A stretch of DNA of 64,000 nt from Chryseolinea sp. H1M3-3 (lineage in GTDB: Bacteria; Bacteroidota; Bacteroidia; Cytophagales; Cyclobacteriaceae): assembly GCF_029360725.1 (NCBI RefSeq), contig NZ_JARKMY010000001.1, positions 1,178,001 to 1,242,000 on the forward strand, read 5' to 3'. Position 1 is the first letter of the stretch. Every line of letters starts with the position of its first letter. The translations under genes were made by a program, and so were the position numbers. Below, one piece after another: positions 51,935 through 60,445 of this stretch. Below the pieces are notes generated by a model, which saw only the letters and a program-made list of their open reading frames with translations, was not told the DNA's origin and did no database searches.

Positions 51935-52405
51935 ATGAAAAAATATTTTCTTAAGCTTTATCAATACAATGCTTGGTCTAACAAACGTGTTTTAAATTGT
52001 TTGAAACGCCAGAATGTGGTTGATGAAAAGATTCTTACACTTATGGGACATATTGTGGCGGCCCAATTTCTTTGGCTTCATCGGATCAAAGGACTACCAC
52101 CTCCGGATGTAAAGTTGTGGGGCAATTATTCTTTGGATCAGCTTCTTGTGATGGCCGAAGATGCTGGAACAAGATGGTTAGAGTTTGTGGAGAGCACCGA
52201 CAATTTCGATCGCGAACTTACCTACACAAACTACGTCAAAGATCTTTATACAAATAATGTGGAAACGATCATGATTCATCTGGTTAATCACTCCTCTTAT
52301 CATCGTGCACAAATTGCAATGTTGCTGCGTCAGAAAGGTTATGAACCGATCAATACAGATTTCATTACCTACGATCGCGTGATCCGTGGACAGTTAAAAG
52401 AGTAG
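51935..52405 (+). CDS. DinB family protein
   Basis: 156 residues, four-helix bundle with the DinB metal histidines: MGHIVAAQFLWLHRI near residue 36 and MIHLVNHSSYHRAQIAMLL near residue 112. Family members are metal-dependent transferases that use thiols such as bacillithiol or mycothiol. The presence of a YpdA-type reductase in the same genome suits bacillithiol; direct evidence is lacking. Single gene. Confidence 0.87.
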   Translation: MKKYFLKLYQYNAWSNKRVLNCLKRQNVVDEKILTLMGHIVAAQFLWLHRIKGLPPPDVKLWGNYSLDQLLVMAEDAGTRWLEFVESTDNFDRELTYTNYVKDLYTNNVETIMIHLVNHSSYHRAQIAMLLRQKGYEPINTDFITYDRVIRGQLKE

Positions 52406-52452
52406 GTTCCAACTTCCGCTCAACTCCTTGTGTCTAATGGGAAACATTGGAT

Positions 52453-52827
52453 ATGAAAGAATTAATTGCAGCTTTTTTTCTTGCCTGTCTTGCCTTCGGT
52501 TGCGCTGAAGATGAAGTGATTGAACATGATGATTTTAAAACATGTTCTACTCCCGCAACAATCCGTGACTATAGCGGACTCGATGGATGTGGATATGTCT
52601 TGGAATTGAATGATGGAACTGTCTTAGAACCAGCAGTCCTCATCACCTGTGGGCCGCCACCGCATTCAGTTATGAGCATAGACGATCCGTTATCATCGTT
52701 TAAGACAGATGGAATGAAGGTGTTGGTAAACTATGAGCCCTATGATGGTGGAAGCGTTTGTATGGTGGGGGAACTGGTGAAAATTACTTGTATACAGCAA
52801 GCGCCTGGGTCTTCGTCAAATGAATGA
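52453..52827 (+). CDS. hypothetical lipoprotein
   Basis: 124 residues from the ATG at 52453; signal with lipobox LAFGC. The mature part is a small beta-rich domain with several Cys (FKTCSTPATIRDYSGLDGCG, VLITCGPPP, KITCIQQAP) that could form disulfides in the periplasm. Similar short lipoproteins with an RDxxGLDGC core occur in Bacteroidota; function not known. It faces the DUF3500 gene. Confidence 0.75.
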   Translation: MKELIAAFFLACLAFGCAEDEVIEHDDFKTCSTPATIRDYSGLDGCGYVLELNDGTVLEPAVLITCGPPPHSVMSIDDPLSSFKTDGMKVLVNYEPYDGGSVCMVGELVKITCIQQAPGSSSNE

Positions 52828-52852
52828 TGCGTTCAACCCTGTATTGCACTTC

Positions 52853-53872
52853 TCATTTGTTTTTCGGGTGCTCTTTCTCATAATGCTCCTTTAAAATATC
52901 CTCCGCAAAATCGTTTGTCAAGTCACGAACAACGGAGTGGATATGGTTGGCATTATTCTGAGTGTTATCAAACTCAATAAGCAACATCGGCCCTTGAATA
53001 CGGTAGTAGTGACCTTTTCCTGGCTTTAAGCTTCCGGCCCATGCAAAACTTAAATTTTCGATTCCTGCTTCCTTGATTTTATTCATGAGGGTTTCAGAAA
53101 AGCCCAACTCGTAATTCCTTACATATACATTCAACAAGGCCATGAACGTTTTCTTTTGCTCCTCATTCATTGCCGTATACAAAATCCCGGTTGGTGTTAA
53201 GGCCATCGCCTTTCGTTTGTTCTCCGAAAGAATATCTGAATAAGCCGAAGCCGAGACTATTGCGGTTTGCAGTTGGGTGCTTGAAAAAGAGTTTATTAAA
53301 GAAAAGCCGAGCGTAGATTCCTCTTTTAAAATTTGTTCTCCCTTTCGCTTGCCGGAAGGTATAGTCGCTGGGTTAGACCCAAAGAAAGAAGGTGTTGAAG
53401 ACTGAATTTTATTATTGATCGTCGAAAAATTGAGGGATATATGATGCCCCTCCAGCCGCCATCCCCAGGGACTCTCTTTAGAGGGCGTTCCGAAAATGGT
53501 AAAAAAATATTTTTTTGGATCACGATAAGTGTCGTCAGTGCCACGTCCTTCCACCTCACGAAGCACGTTTTCCAATGTCATGACATCGGTAGCCTTTTTA
53601 TACCCCTGGACACTCAATGAGTTCCTTAACAAGTTTAAGGCGGCATCAAGCTGGGGTTGTGTTAGGTCGTGTAACGAAACACCGCTCCTCCATCTAGGTA
53701 CATAGTGCCAATTGAATCGCTCATTATCGTCAAATTTTAATTGCATTTGTTCTTTCACGTCAGCACTCAGGAGCTTCAGTAAATTATTCGCAGATTCAGT
53801 GATATCATCTGATTGTGAAAACCCATTGTGAAAAAACAGTATACCGATCAGAACAATGAATGTCTTTCTCAT
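52853..53872 (-). CDS. secreted DUF3500 family protein
   Basis: 339 residues from the ATG at 53872, with a signal peptide (MRKTFIVLIGILFFHNGFSQ). DUF3500 motifs: RFNWHYVPRWRSGVSLHDLTQPQ, YFFTIFGTPSKESPWGWRLEGHHISLNFS (conserved His pair) and FAWAGSLKPGKGHYYRIQGPMLLIEFDNTQNNANHIHSV. The domain is common in secreted proteins of several phyla with no proven activity. It diverges from the YHS-domain gene. Confidence 0.87.
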   Translation of the reverse strand: MRKTFIVLIGILFFHNGFSQSDDITESANNLLKLLSADVKEQMQLKFDDNERFNWHYVPRWRSGVSLHDLTQPQLDAALNLLRNSLSVQGYKKATDVMTLENVLREVEGRGTDDTYRDPKKYFFTIFGTPSKESPWGWRLEGHHISLNFSTINNKIQSSTPSFFGSNPATIPSGKRKGEQILKEESTLGFSLINSFSSTQLQTAIVSASAYSDILSENKRKAMALTPTGILYTAMNEEQKKTFMALLNVYVRNYELGFSETLMNKIKEAGIENLSFAWAGSLKPGKGHYYRIQGPMLLIEFDNTQNNANHIHSVVRDLTNDFAEDILKEHYEKEHPKNK

Positions 53873-53926
53873 AAATAAATCGTTAAAATCCAACCACAAC
53901 CACCCGGCAAACCGAAATGTAAAATC

Positions 53927-53945
53927 CCCGACATTTTAAGTCGGG
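53927..53945. other. short inverted repeat in the divergent DUF3500/YHS promoter region
   Basis: CCCGAC (53927-53932) and GTCGGG (53940-53945) flank a 7-nt A/T-rich spacer. The position between two divergent starts suggests an operator or a structured leader; neither is shown. Confidence 0.3.
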
Positions 53946-53989
53946 TACAAGATCCAATTTTGAATTCGTATCGTAATTTAAGACATCTT

Positions 53990-54448
53990 ATGAAAATAAT
54001 GCTCTCTTTGTTGATTCTTGCTGTTACGGCAGGAGCCTCCTTTGGCCAAGCTGACGACAATCGAAAGAAACATTTCAATCTAAAACAAAACTTGGCCCTC
54101 GACGGATATGACCCCGTAAGTTATTTCGAAGGCGCGCCTTTAAAGGGCAAGTCAAATTTCAAATACACGTTTAACAACATTGATTATCAATTTGCATCGG
54201 CCAACAGCCTTGCCAAATTCAAATTAAATCCGGCAAAATATGAACCTGCCTATGGTGGCTGGTGTGCTTACGCCATGGGAGAAACAGGCGAAAAGGTTAA
54301 AATTGACCCAGAAACATTTACCATCTTGAACGGGAGGCTTTACCTTTTTTATAATTTTTGGGGTAATAATACGCTGGAGGACTGGAAAAAGAATGAGAAA
54401 AAATTAAAAGATGCTGCTGATCATAACTGGGATAATATTGTTAGATAA
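53990..54448 (+). CDS. secreted YHS-domain protein
   Basis: 152 residues from the ATG at 53990; signal peptide MKIMLSLLILAVTAGASFGQ. The YHS region reads LALDGYDPVSYFEGAPLKGKSNFKYTFNNIDYQFASANSLAKFKLNPAKYEPAYGGWCAYAMGETGEKVKIDP. YHS domains are metal-binding treble-clef units, and this version resembles the YHS (seleno)protein group; the Cys in GWCAYAM is an ordinary Cys codon. Function uncertain. Confidence 0.88.
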   Translation: MKIMLSLLILAVTAGASFGQADDNRKKHFNLKQNLALDGYDPVSYFEGAPLKGKSNFKYTFNNIDYQFASANSLAKFKLNPAKYEPAYGGWCAYAMGETGEKVKIDPETFTILNGRLYLFYNFWGNNTLEDWKKNEKKLKDAADHNWDNIVR

Positions 54449-54519
54449 TGTTCAAACTCCGTTCTGAAAGGACATGAGTTTTTATAAATGATTTCAATTA
54501 ACTTAAATTGGGGCTTATT

Positions 54520-55044
54520 ATGCCAATTATGAATTTAACAGAAGCCTGTTCTAATATTCTATCTCAACTTGCTTACCTGGTTGAGCAGATTCGTGAAGAT
54601 GATTTTGTAAAACCAGCGGAAACCTTAAGTCATTCGACAATTGGACAGCATCTAAGACACACCCTCGAGTTTTTCATGTGTTTCGAGCACGGATTTGACG
54701 AAGGTTTAATTAATTACGATAAACGCGCGCACGACAAACTTATTGAAAGTGATAAATATTTAGCACTAGCCACTATTGAACGGATCTCGGACTTTGTCAA
54801 TAACGTCTGTGATAAATCACTTAAATTGGAAGTGGGGTACGACCTAAAAAATGAGAGTTTCGTTACAATTGACACAACGGCAACTCGTGAATTGGTTTAT
54901 AATATCGAACACGCTGTTCATCATATGGCAATTATGAAAATTGGGATAAAAGAAATCGCACCATATATTCAACTCGCCCCTGACTTTGGTATTGCGGCAT
55001 CAACCATCCGATATAAAGAGAATTCTGTGACTACCTCCAACTAG
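54520..55044 (+). CDS. DinB-like four-helix protein, first gene of an ATP-grasp/LysE unit
   Basis: 174 residues from the ATG at 54520 (a TTG at 54508 is also open). His residues at STIGQHLRHTLEFF and NIEHAVHHMAIMKIG fit the DinB metal site. It is 15 bases upstream of the ATP-grasp gene, so the three genes look like one operon. It may supply a thiol-dependent step to the pathway, which is inference. Confidence 0.75.
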   Translation: MPIMNLTEACSNILSQLAYLVEQIREDDFVKPAETLSHSTIGQHLRHTLEFFMCFEHGFDEGLINYDKRAHDKLIESDKYLALATIERISDFVNNVCDKSLKLEVGYDLKNESFVTIDTTATRELVYNIEHAVHHMAIMKIGIKEIAPYIQLAPDFGIAASTIRYKENSVTTSN

Positions 55045-55059
55045 TATTTATCGCTGAGA

Positions 55060-56106
55060 ATGTTTTTTAATAAAGACGTTACTCGAAGCAATTTCTTCAT
55101 TCGCCTAAAGAGTTGGGAATACTGGCCCTTTGGAATTGTTCAGCTTCCGGTATTCATTTATTTTTTTTGGTTGTCTTTAAGAGCAAGATCTTTCTTCTTC
55201 TTCTCAGCTTCCAATCCTGGAATTGTCATGGGTGGTATGTTCGGCGAATCAAAATTTGATGTCCTTAACAAAGTGCCTTCGCAATATATACCGGTTATGA
55301 CGCTCGTAAAAACGCCTTGTAAGAAACAGGAGGTAATGGATAAAATGGCGAAACATGGTTTACAGTTTCCGGTGATTTTCAAACCTGATTTGGGTGAACG
55401 TGGATTCATGGTTCAACGGATAAATAACGAATCTGAAATAGATGCTTATCTATCGAAAATGAAGCATCCTTTTATTATTCAACAACTGGTAGACTTCCCG
55501 TTAGAATTCGGCGTATTCTATTTGCGTTATCCATATCATTCAAATGGGAAGGTGACTTCAGTAGTAATGAAGGAAATGCTTTCCGTTACTGGTGACGGAC
55601 AATCGACCCTGCAGGAACTTATTTTAAAAAAAGATAGAGCCAAGTTACAATGGAGCAGATTGCAAAAATTGTACTCCAAAAAGTTGCACGAAATAATACC
55701 CAAAGGCAAATCGTTTGAACTATCCTCCATTGGCAACCATTGTCTTGGCACAAAATTTTTAGATGGCAGTCATCTCATTAATGAAAAACTTTCGTACACC
55801 TTTGATGAAATGAGCAAACAAATTGACGGGTTTTATTTCGGTAGATTTGATTTACGCTGTGCATCGTTGGATGATTTGTATAACGGCAATGTTAAAGTAT
55901 TGGAGCTAAATGGGTGTGGCGCTGAACCTGCGCACATTTATCACCCGGGTTATTCTCTCTTGAAAGCGATCAGCGTATTGCTGGAACACTGGCGAAATAT
56001 TTTTTTAATAGCACGCGCAAATGCAAAAAGGGGAGCAGCATATGTACCTTTTAAAGAGGCCAAGATGCATTATAGGAAATTTAAAGTGGCCACGCAGTTA
56101 CCATGA
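55060..56106 (+). CDS. ATP-grasp ligase (D-Ala-D-Ala-ligase-like)
   Basis: 348 residues. ATP-grasp core: FPVIFKPDLGERGFMVQRI (ATP Lys and glycine loop), PFIIQQLVDFPLEFGVFYLRYP, VVMKEMLSVTGDGQSTLQELI, GRFDLRCASLDDLYNGNVKVLELNGCGAEPAHIYHP (metal Asp, Glu, Asn). A hydrophobic segment near residue 30 (FGIVQLPVFIYFFWLSL) precedes it, so it may be membrane-attached. The usual reaction joins an acyl-phosphate to an amine. The 4-base ATGA overlap with a LysE-type exporter suggests the product is exported, for example a peptide or modified amino acid. Confidence 0.82.
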   Translation: MFFNKDVTRSNFFIRLKSWEYWPFGIVQLPVFIYFFWLSLRARSFFFFSASNPGIVMGGMFGESKFDVLNKVPSQYIPVMTLVKTPCKKQEVMDKMAKHGLQFPVIFKPDLGERGFMVQRINNESEIDAYLSKMKHPFIIQQLVDFPLEFGVFYLRYPYHSNGKVTSVVMKEMLSVTGDGQSTLQELILKKDRAKLQWSRLQKLYSKKLHEIIPKGKSFELSSIGNHCLGTKFLDGSHLINEKLSYTFDEMSKQIDGFYFGRFDLRCASLDDLYNGNVKVLELNGCGAEPAHIYHPGYSLLKAISVLLEHWRNIFLIARANAKRGAAYVPFKEAKMHYRKFKVATQLP

Positions 56107-56714
56107 TTGCTACAATAAATTTTTTGCTCGGCTTTTTTTTCAGCTTTATTGGCTCAATTCCGCCGGGTACGATTAACTTAACTTGTGTACAGTTAGGACT
56201 TGAAAAGAAGATCGGTATCGCCTGGCGATTTTCAATTGCAGCGTCAGTTATGGAATATCCCTATGCCTGGATTGCAGTTGAGTTTGCAGAATGGATCACT
56301 TCGTCGCCTGTAATTGTTGACAATATGCAGCTTATCACGGCGATTGTTATGACAGTTCTTGGAATTCTAACACTTTGGTCTTCTACCAAACCGTCCGCCT
56401 TCTCAGCAAAACTAAATGAGAGCGGTTATATGAGAGGGATTATACTGAGTATTCTTAATCCTTTAGCAATTCCGTTTTGGGTCGGTGCAACAGCATATTT
56501 GAACAGCTTAAAATGGATTGACCTGTCCACACCGTTGAGACTGCATAGCTATTTAGTTGGTGTTTGTCTGGGTACCTTCGTAATCTTGATTATGTTGGCG
56601 TATCTGGCCAAAAGAGTAATATCTCAGTTCTCCCAAAATTCTTGGCTAAATCGAATTCCAGGAATCGCACTGATCGTTTTAGGTATTTACGCATTTATCC
56701 AATACCTAATTTAG
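56103..56714 (+). CDS. LysE family translocator
   Basis: 203 residues, six membrane helices. N-terminal FFFSFIGSIPPGTINLTCVQLGL carries the LysE/RhtB PGP-like motif; ILSILNPLAIPFWVGA is the second conserved loop (NPxAxxFW). LysE-type proteins export amino acids or small peptides. Its start overlaps the ATP-grasp stop (ATGA), so the two are translationally coupled. A bidirectional terminator follows. Confidence 0.87.
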   Translation: MIATINFLLGFFFSFIGSIPPGTINLTCVQLGLEKKIGIAWRFSIAASVMEYPYAWIAVEFAEWITSSPVIVDNMQLITAIVMTVLGILTLWSSTKPSAFSAKLNESGYMRGIILSILNPLAIPFWVGATAYLNSLKWIDLSTPLRLHSYLVGVCLGTFVILIMLAYLAKRVISQFSQNSWLNRIPGIALIVLGIYAFIQYLI

Positions 56715-56726
56715 ATAGCGAATAAA

Positions 56727-56755
56727 AAAGCCCGCAGGATTACGGGCTTTCATTT
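56727..56755. terminator. bidirectional terminator between the LysE and asd genes
   Basis: AAAGCCCG (56727-56734) pairs perfectly with CGGGCTTT (56743-56750) around an 8-nt loop, with A-rich and T-rich flanks. Confidence 0.75.
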
Positions 56756-56773
56756 ATTATTGAAAATCTGGGC

Positions 56774-57766
56774 TTAATATACCAGGCTCTTTTCAGTCAT
56801 GAATTCTGCAATTTGAACTGCATTGGTGGCGGCTCCTTTGCGTAAATTATCGGCTACAATCCACATGTTAAGTGTATTCGGTTGTGACTCGTCTCTACGC
56901 AATCTGCCCACAAAAACCTCATCGCGATTTTTTGAGTTAATCGGCATCGGGTAGATGTTATTTTTCGGATCGTCCTGAACAATAACTCCAGGTGACGTCG
57001 CGAGAATTGAACGGATCTCACTTAAATTGAAATCTTCATAGAATTCAACATTCACTGCCTCTGAGTGACCACCTATCGATGGTATTCTTACCGTCGTGGA
57101 AGTCACACCGATAGCATTATCTCCCAATATTTTCCGCGTCTCATTTACCATTTTCATTTCCTCTTTGGTGTAACCATTGTCGAGGAATGAATCAATATGC
57201 GGTAAGGCGTTCATGTCGATTGGGTGAGGATAAACTTTCGGTCCGTTAATTCCTTTGCGCTCATCCATCATTTGCTGAACAGCATCTTTACCTGTCCCCG
57301 TAACGGATTGATATGTAGATACAACAATACGTTTGATTCTATATTTCACGTGCAACGGAGCCAGTGCCATCACCATCTGAATAGTAGAACAATTTGGATT
57401 AGCAATGATCCGATCATCTATCGTAAGCTCGTGGCCGTTTATTTCCGGCACAATAAGTTTCTTGGTTGGATCCATACGCCACGCCGATGAATTGTCAATA
57501 ACAATCGTCCCAGCTTCTGCATATTTTGGAGCCCACTCTAACGAGGTTCCCCCACCAGCTGAAAAAATAGCGATATCAGCTCCGGCTTTGCAGCCATCTT
57601 CAATACTAATAATGGTATATTCTTTACCCTTAAATTTTATTTTTTGGCCTACAGACTTCGGTGAAGCAACTAAAAAGAGTTCGTCAAACGCAAAACTTCT
57701 TTCCTCTAATACTTTGAGGATCTCCTGGCCGACCAATCCGGTGGCTCCTACGACTGCTAGTTTCAT
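56774..57766 (-). CDS. asd: aspartate-semialdehyde dehydrogenase
   Basis: 330 residues from the ATG at 57766. Seen: MKLAVVGATGLVGQEIL (NADP loop), FSAGGGTSLEWAPKYA, the catalytic Cys in IIANPNCSTIQMVMAL, QSVTGTGKDAVQQM, and the active-site His in VRIPSIGGHSEAVNVEF. It makes aspartate semialdehyde for lysine, threonine, methionine and diaminopimelate. It diverges from the lamin-tail gene with a 50-base spacer, so the promoters overlap. The frame is also open from 57793. Confidence 0.96.
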   Translation of the reverse strand: MKLAVVGATGLVGQEILKVLEERSFAFDELFLVASPKSVGQKIKFKGKEYTIISIEDGCKAGADIAIFSAGGGTSLEWAPKYAEAGTIVIDNSSAWRMDPTKKLIVPEINGHELTIDDRIIANPNCSTIQMVMALAPLHVKYRIKRIVVSTYQSVTGTGKDAVQQMMDERKGINGPKVYPHPIDMNALPHIDSFLDNGYTKEEMKMVNETRKILGDNAIGVTSTTVRIPSIGGHSEAVNVEFYEDFNLSEIRSILATSPGVIVQDDPKNNIYPMPINSKNRDEVFVGRLRRDESQPNTLNMWIVADNLRKGAATNAVQIAEFMTEKSLVY

Positions 57767-57816
57767 TTTTGTTTTTATATTTAAGGATTGCAAAAATAAT
57801 GTTTTCCCGTTGTGCT

Positions 57817-60441
57817 ATGAAAAAGAAGAAACAAATATGTTGGCTTTCCAACCTGCAAACGTTTACAGCTAAAATTTCTCTCCTAATTGTCTTGTTATTC
57901 CTAGGCCAACAAGCGTTCGCTCAGTTCCTGGAGGACTTTTCAGACAATGATTTCTTGTCATCACCGCCCTGGTCTGGTACCGATTCGCTATTCAAAATAG
58001 TTGATCAGCGCTTGCATCTTCATGCTCCTCAAGAAGGCGGCCATGGTTACTTGTCAACGTCAAGTAGCGTGGCGCGGTTCGGTTCTTGGGAATTAAATTT
58101 AGCAATGGATTTTAATCCCTCAGGAAGCAATTATACAAGGGTTTACCTGGTAGCTAGTGAGCCAGATCTTACCAAGCCGCTAAATGGCTATTACGTAATG
58201 GCCGGGGGAAGTGATGACGACGTAAGCTTGTACAAACAAAACGGTTTGTCGCACGAAAAAATAATTGATGGGCAGGACAAGGTTCTTAATGTTCCGACCG
58301 TCGTGCTCAAGCTCAAAGTAATTAGGGATGAAAGCGGCTGGCAACTATTTACGAGCGTCGATACAACGGGCGAATATAAGCTCGAGGGTATTTCTGATGA
58401 TAATTCTATCCTGAATTCAAAGTATTTCGGCATAGTCTGTTCTTATACCGCCACCAGATCTGACAAATTTTCTTTTGATGATTTTCGTGTTCAGGGAGGG
58501 ACAGTTCAGGATACGACTAGTCCAACGTTAACAAGATTTGAGGTCGTTTCTGCTCAGCAGATCAACCTCATCTTTTCCGAGCGCCTTGATCCTAAGACGA
58601 TAAGAACAGAAAATTTTATAGTGGACCATGAGGTTGGTAATCCTGTATCGGTGACCATGAAAGACGATGAAAATAAAATTATGCTGACCTTTGCCAGAAA
58701 TTTTCCCAACAGCGAATATGCCGTATTAATTATTTCAGGTGTCCAGGATACCGCTGGGAACGTTATGGCGCCCGTTGAAAAACGGTTCTTACACTTGCTC
58801 AAACAGGCCGCGGCTAAAGACGTTATCATCACTGAAATTTTTCCCGATCCCACACCATCGGTTGGGCTACCTGAGTCGGAATTTGTCGAAATCTACAACC
58901 GAAGCAGCAACGCATTTAACCTCGCAAATTGGACGTTAACGGACCAGAGTGAGTTTGCCATTTTACCGGACTTCACTATACTCCCGAGAGAATATGTGAT
59001 ACTCACTTCCCAAAATGTTCTTTTTCAAGATGGCGAAAAAATCCTGAAACTTGACAACTTTCCCAACCTCAACAACGCACGGGATGTGCTAATTCTTAAA
59101 GACGAAAAAGAAAACGTTATTGATTCCATTAACTATTCTGATTTGTGGTACAACGATGAAGAAAAACGAGCGGGTGGTTATACCATTGAAATCATCGACC
59201 CGGATAACACCTGCGCCGAACATAAAAACTGGCGCGCTTCTGAGGATGAACAAGGCGGTACGCCTGGTTTTCAGAATTCAATATTTGCAAGTAACCCAGA
59301 TCTCACAGGTCCTTCACTGACCGCAGCCATACCCATTACCGCATCTGTCATCGAATTGCATTTTAATGAGAAGCTTCAGAAACCTTTGTCTCCCACGATC
59401 ACAGCCATCATAGATCCCCCAATTGGCATTGAAAATATTTCATTTTCAAATGCTGCGCTCACTTCCCTTTATATTACACTGTCACAGGAGATTGAAACAG
59501 GAAAATCATATTCGATTTCTTTAGAAAAAATTTATGATTGTACGGGAAATGGCATTGAGAAAGATAATGCCTCCGCAGCCTTTGGACTGCCTCAACAAGC
59601 CGACACGCTCGACGTTTTAGTTAATGAAATACTTTTTAACCCCAGGCCTACCGGCGTCGATTTTGTTGAAATCTTTAACAACTCGAAAAAATACCTCAAC
59701 CTTAAAGGTTGGTCAGTTGCTACGATGGAAGACGGTGTGATAAAAGACAAACAATCTCTGCCTTCGGAAAATTTCCTTTTCAAACCAGGTGCATTTCTGG
59801 CGGTTACTGAAAATCCTAATGTGTTAAAGGGTGAATACATCCTCGGACAAGAAAAGAATTTCATATTGATCCAAAATTTGCCAACGCTAAATGACGATGA
59901 GGGATCTGTTGTCCTGTTAGACAATGTCGATAATGTTATAAGCTATTTTAACTACACCAAAGAAATGCATTCCATTTTTCTTAAAGACGACGAAGGAGTT
60001 TCTCTTGAACGAATTTCAACGCAGGATATCGCTGGCACAGAAAATTGGAAATCGGCCAGCGGTTCTGTTGGATATGCAACACCTGGTTACATGAATTCAA
60101 ATGCAATCGCGGATCTCACGTTAAATGCGGACGCCATTAAAGTTACGCCAGAAATTTTTAACCCTATGGCTAGTCAATTCAATTTTGCTTTAATCCATTA
60201 CAACTTTCCACAAGGTGGACATGTAGCCAACATAAAAATACTAGGTCCCCAAGGCCACTTGATCAAGGAACTCGCTAACAATGATATTTTGGGCACTTCT
60301 GGCTTTTATCGATGGGATGGCGATCGTGATGACGGTACGAAAGCAAATATTGGCTACTATATGATTTGGTTCGAAGTGTTTGACCAACAAGGCGGGATCA
60401 AACGCTATCAAAATCGGGTTGCCATTGCAGCGTCATTTTAA
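57817..60441 (+). CDS. large secreted protein with lamin-tail and Ig-like domains
   Basis: 874 residues from the ATG at 57817 with a signal peptide ending AFAQ. Order: a concanavalin-like N-terminal domain (about 25-230), an SbsA-type Ig-like unit (SPTLTRFEVVSAQQINLIFSERL, 235-330), a lamin-tail domain (DVIITEIFPDPTPSVGLPESEFVEIYNRSSNAFNLANW, 335-480), a second Ig-like unit (485-590), a second lamin-tail domain (DVLVNEILFNPRPTGVDFVEIFNNSKKYLNLKGW, 595-740), and a FlgD-like end (GFYRWDGDRDDGTKANIGYYMIWFEVF). The layout suits a cell-surface or secreted structural protein. The role is unknown. Confidence 0.88.
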   Translation: MKKKKQICWLSNLQTFTAKISLLIVLLFLGQQAFAQFLEDFSDNDFLSSPPWSGTDSLFKIVDQRLHLHAPQEGGHGYLSTSSSVARFGSWELNLAMDFNPSGSNYTRVYLVASEPDLTKPLNGYYVMAGGSDDDVSLYKQNGLSHEKIIDGQDKVLNVPTVVLKLKVIRDESGWQLFTSVDTTGEYKLEGISDDNSILNSKYFGIVCSYTATRSDKFSFDDFRVQGGTVQDTTSPTLTRFEVVSAQQINLIFSERLDPKTIRTENFIVDHEVGNPVSVTMKDDENKIMLTFARNFPNSEYAVLIISGVQDTAGNVMAPVEKRFLHLLKQAAAKDVIITEIFPDPTPSVGLPESEFVEIYNRSSNAFNLANWTLTDQSEFAILPDFTILPREYVILTSQNVLFQDGEKILKLDNFPNLNNARDVLILKDEKENVIDSINYSDLWYNDEEKRAGGYTIEIIDPDNTCAEHKNWRASEDEQGGTPGFQNSIFASNPDLTGPSLTAAIPITASVIELHFNEKLQKPLSPTITAIIDPPIGIENISFSNAALTSLYITLSQEIETGKSYSISLEKIYDCTGNGIEKDNASAAFGLPQQADTLDVLVNEILFNPRPTGVDFVEIFNNSKKYLNLKGWSVATMEDGVIKDKQSLPSENFLFKPGAFLAVTENPNVLKGEYILGQEKNFILIQNLPTLNDDEGSVVLLDNVDNVISYFNYTKEMHSIFLKDDEGVSLERISTQDIAGTENWKSASGSVGYATPGYMNSNAIADLTLNADAIKVTPEIFNPMASQFNFALIHYNFPQGGHVANIKILGPQGHLIKELANNDILGTSGFYRWDGDRDDGTKANIGYYMIWFEVFDQQGGIKRYQNRVAIAASF

Positions 60442-60445
60442 TATA

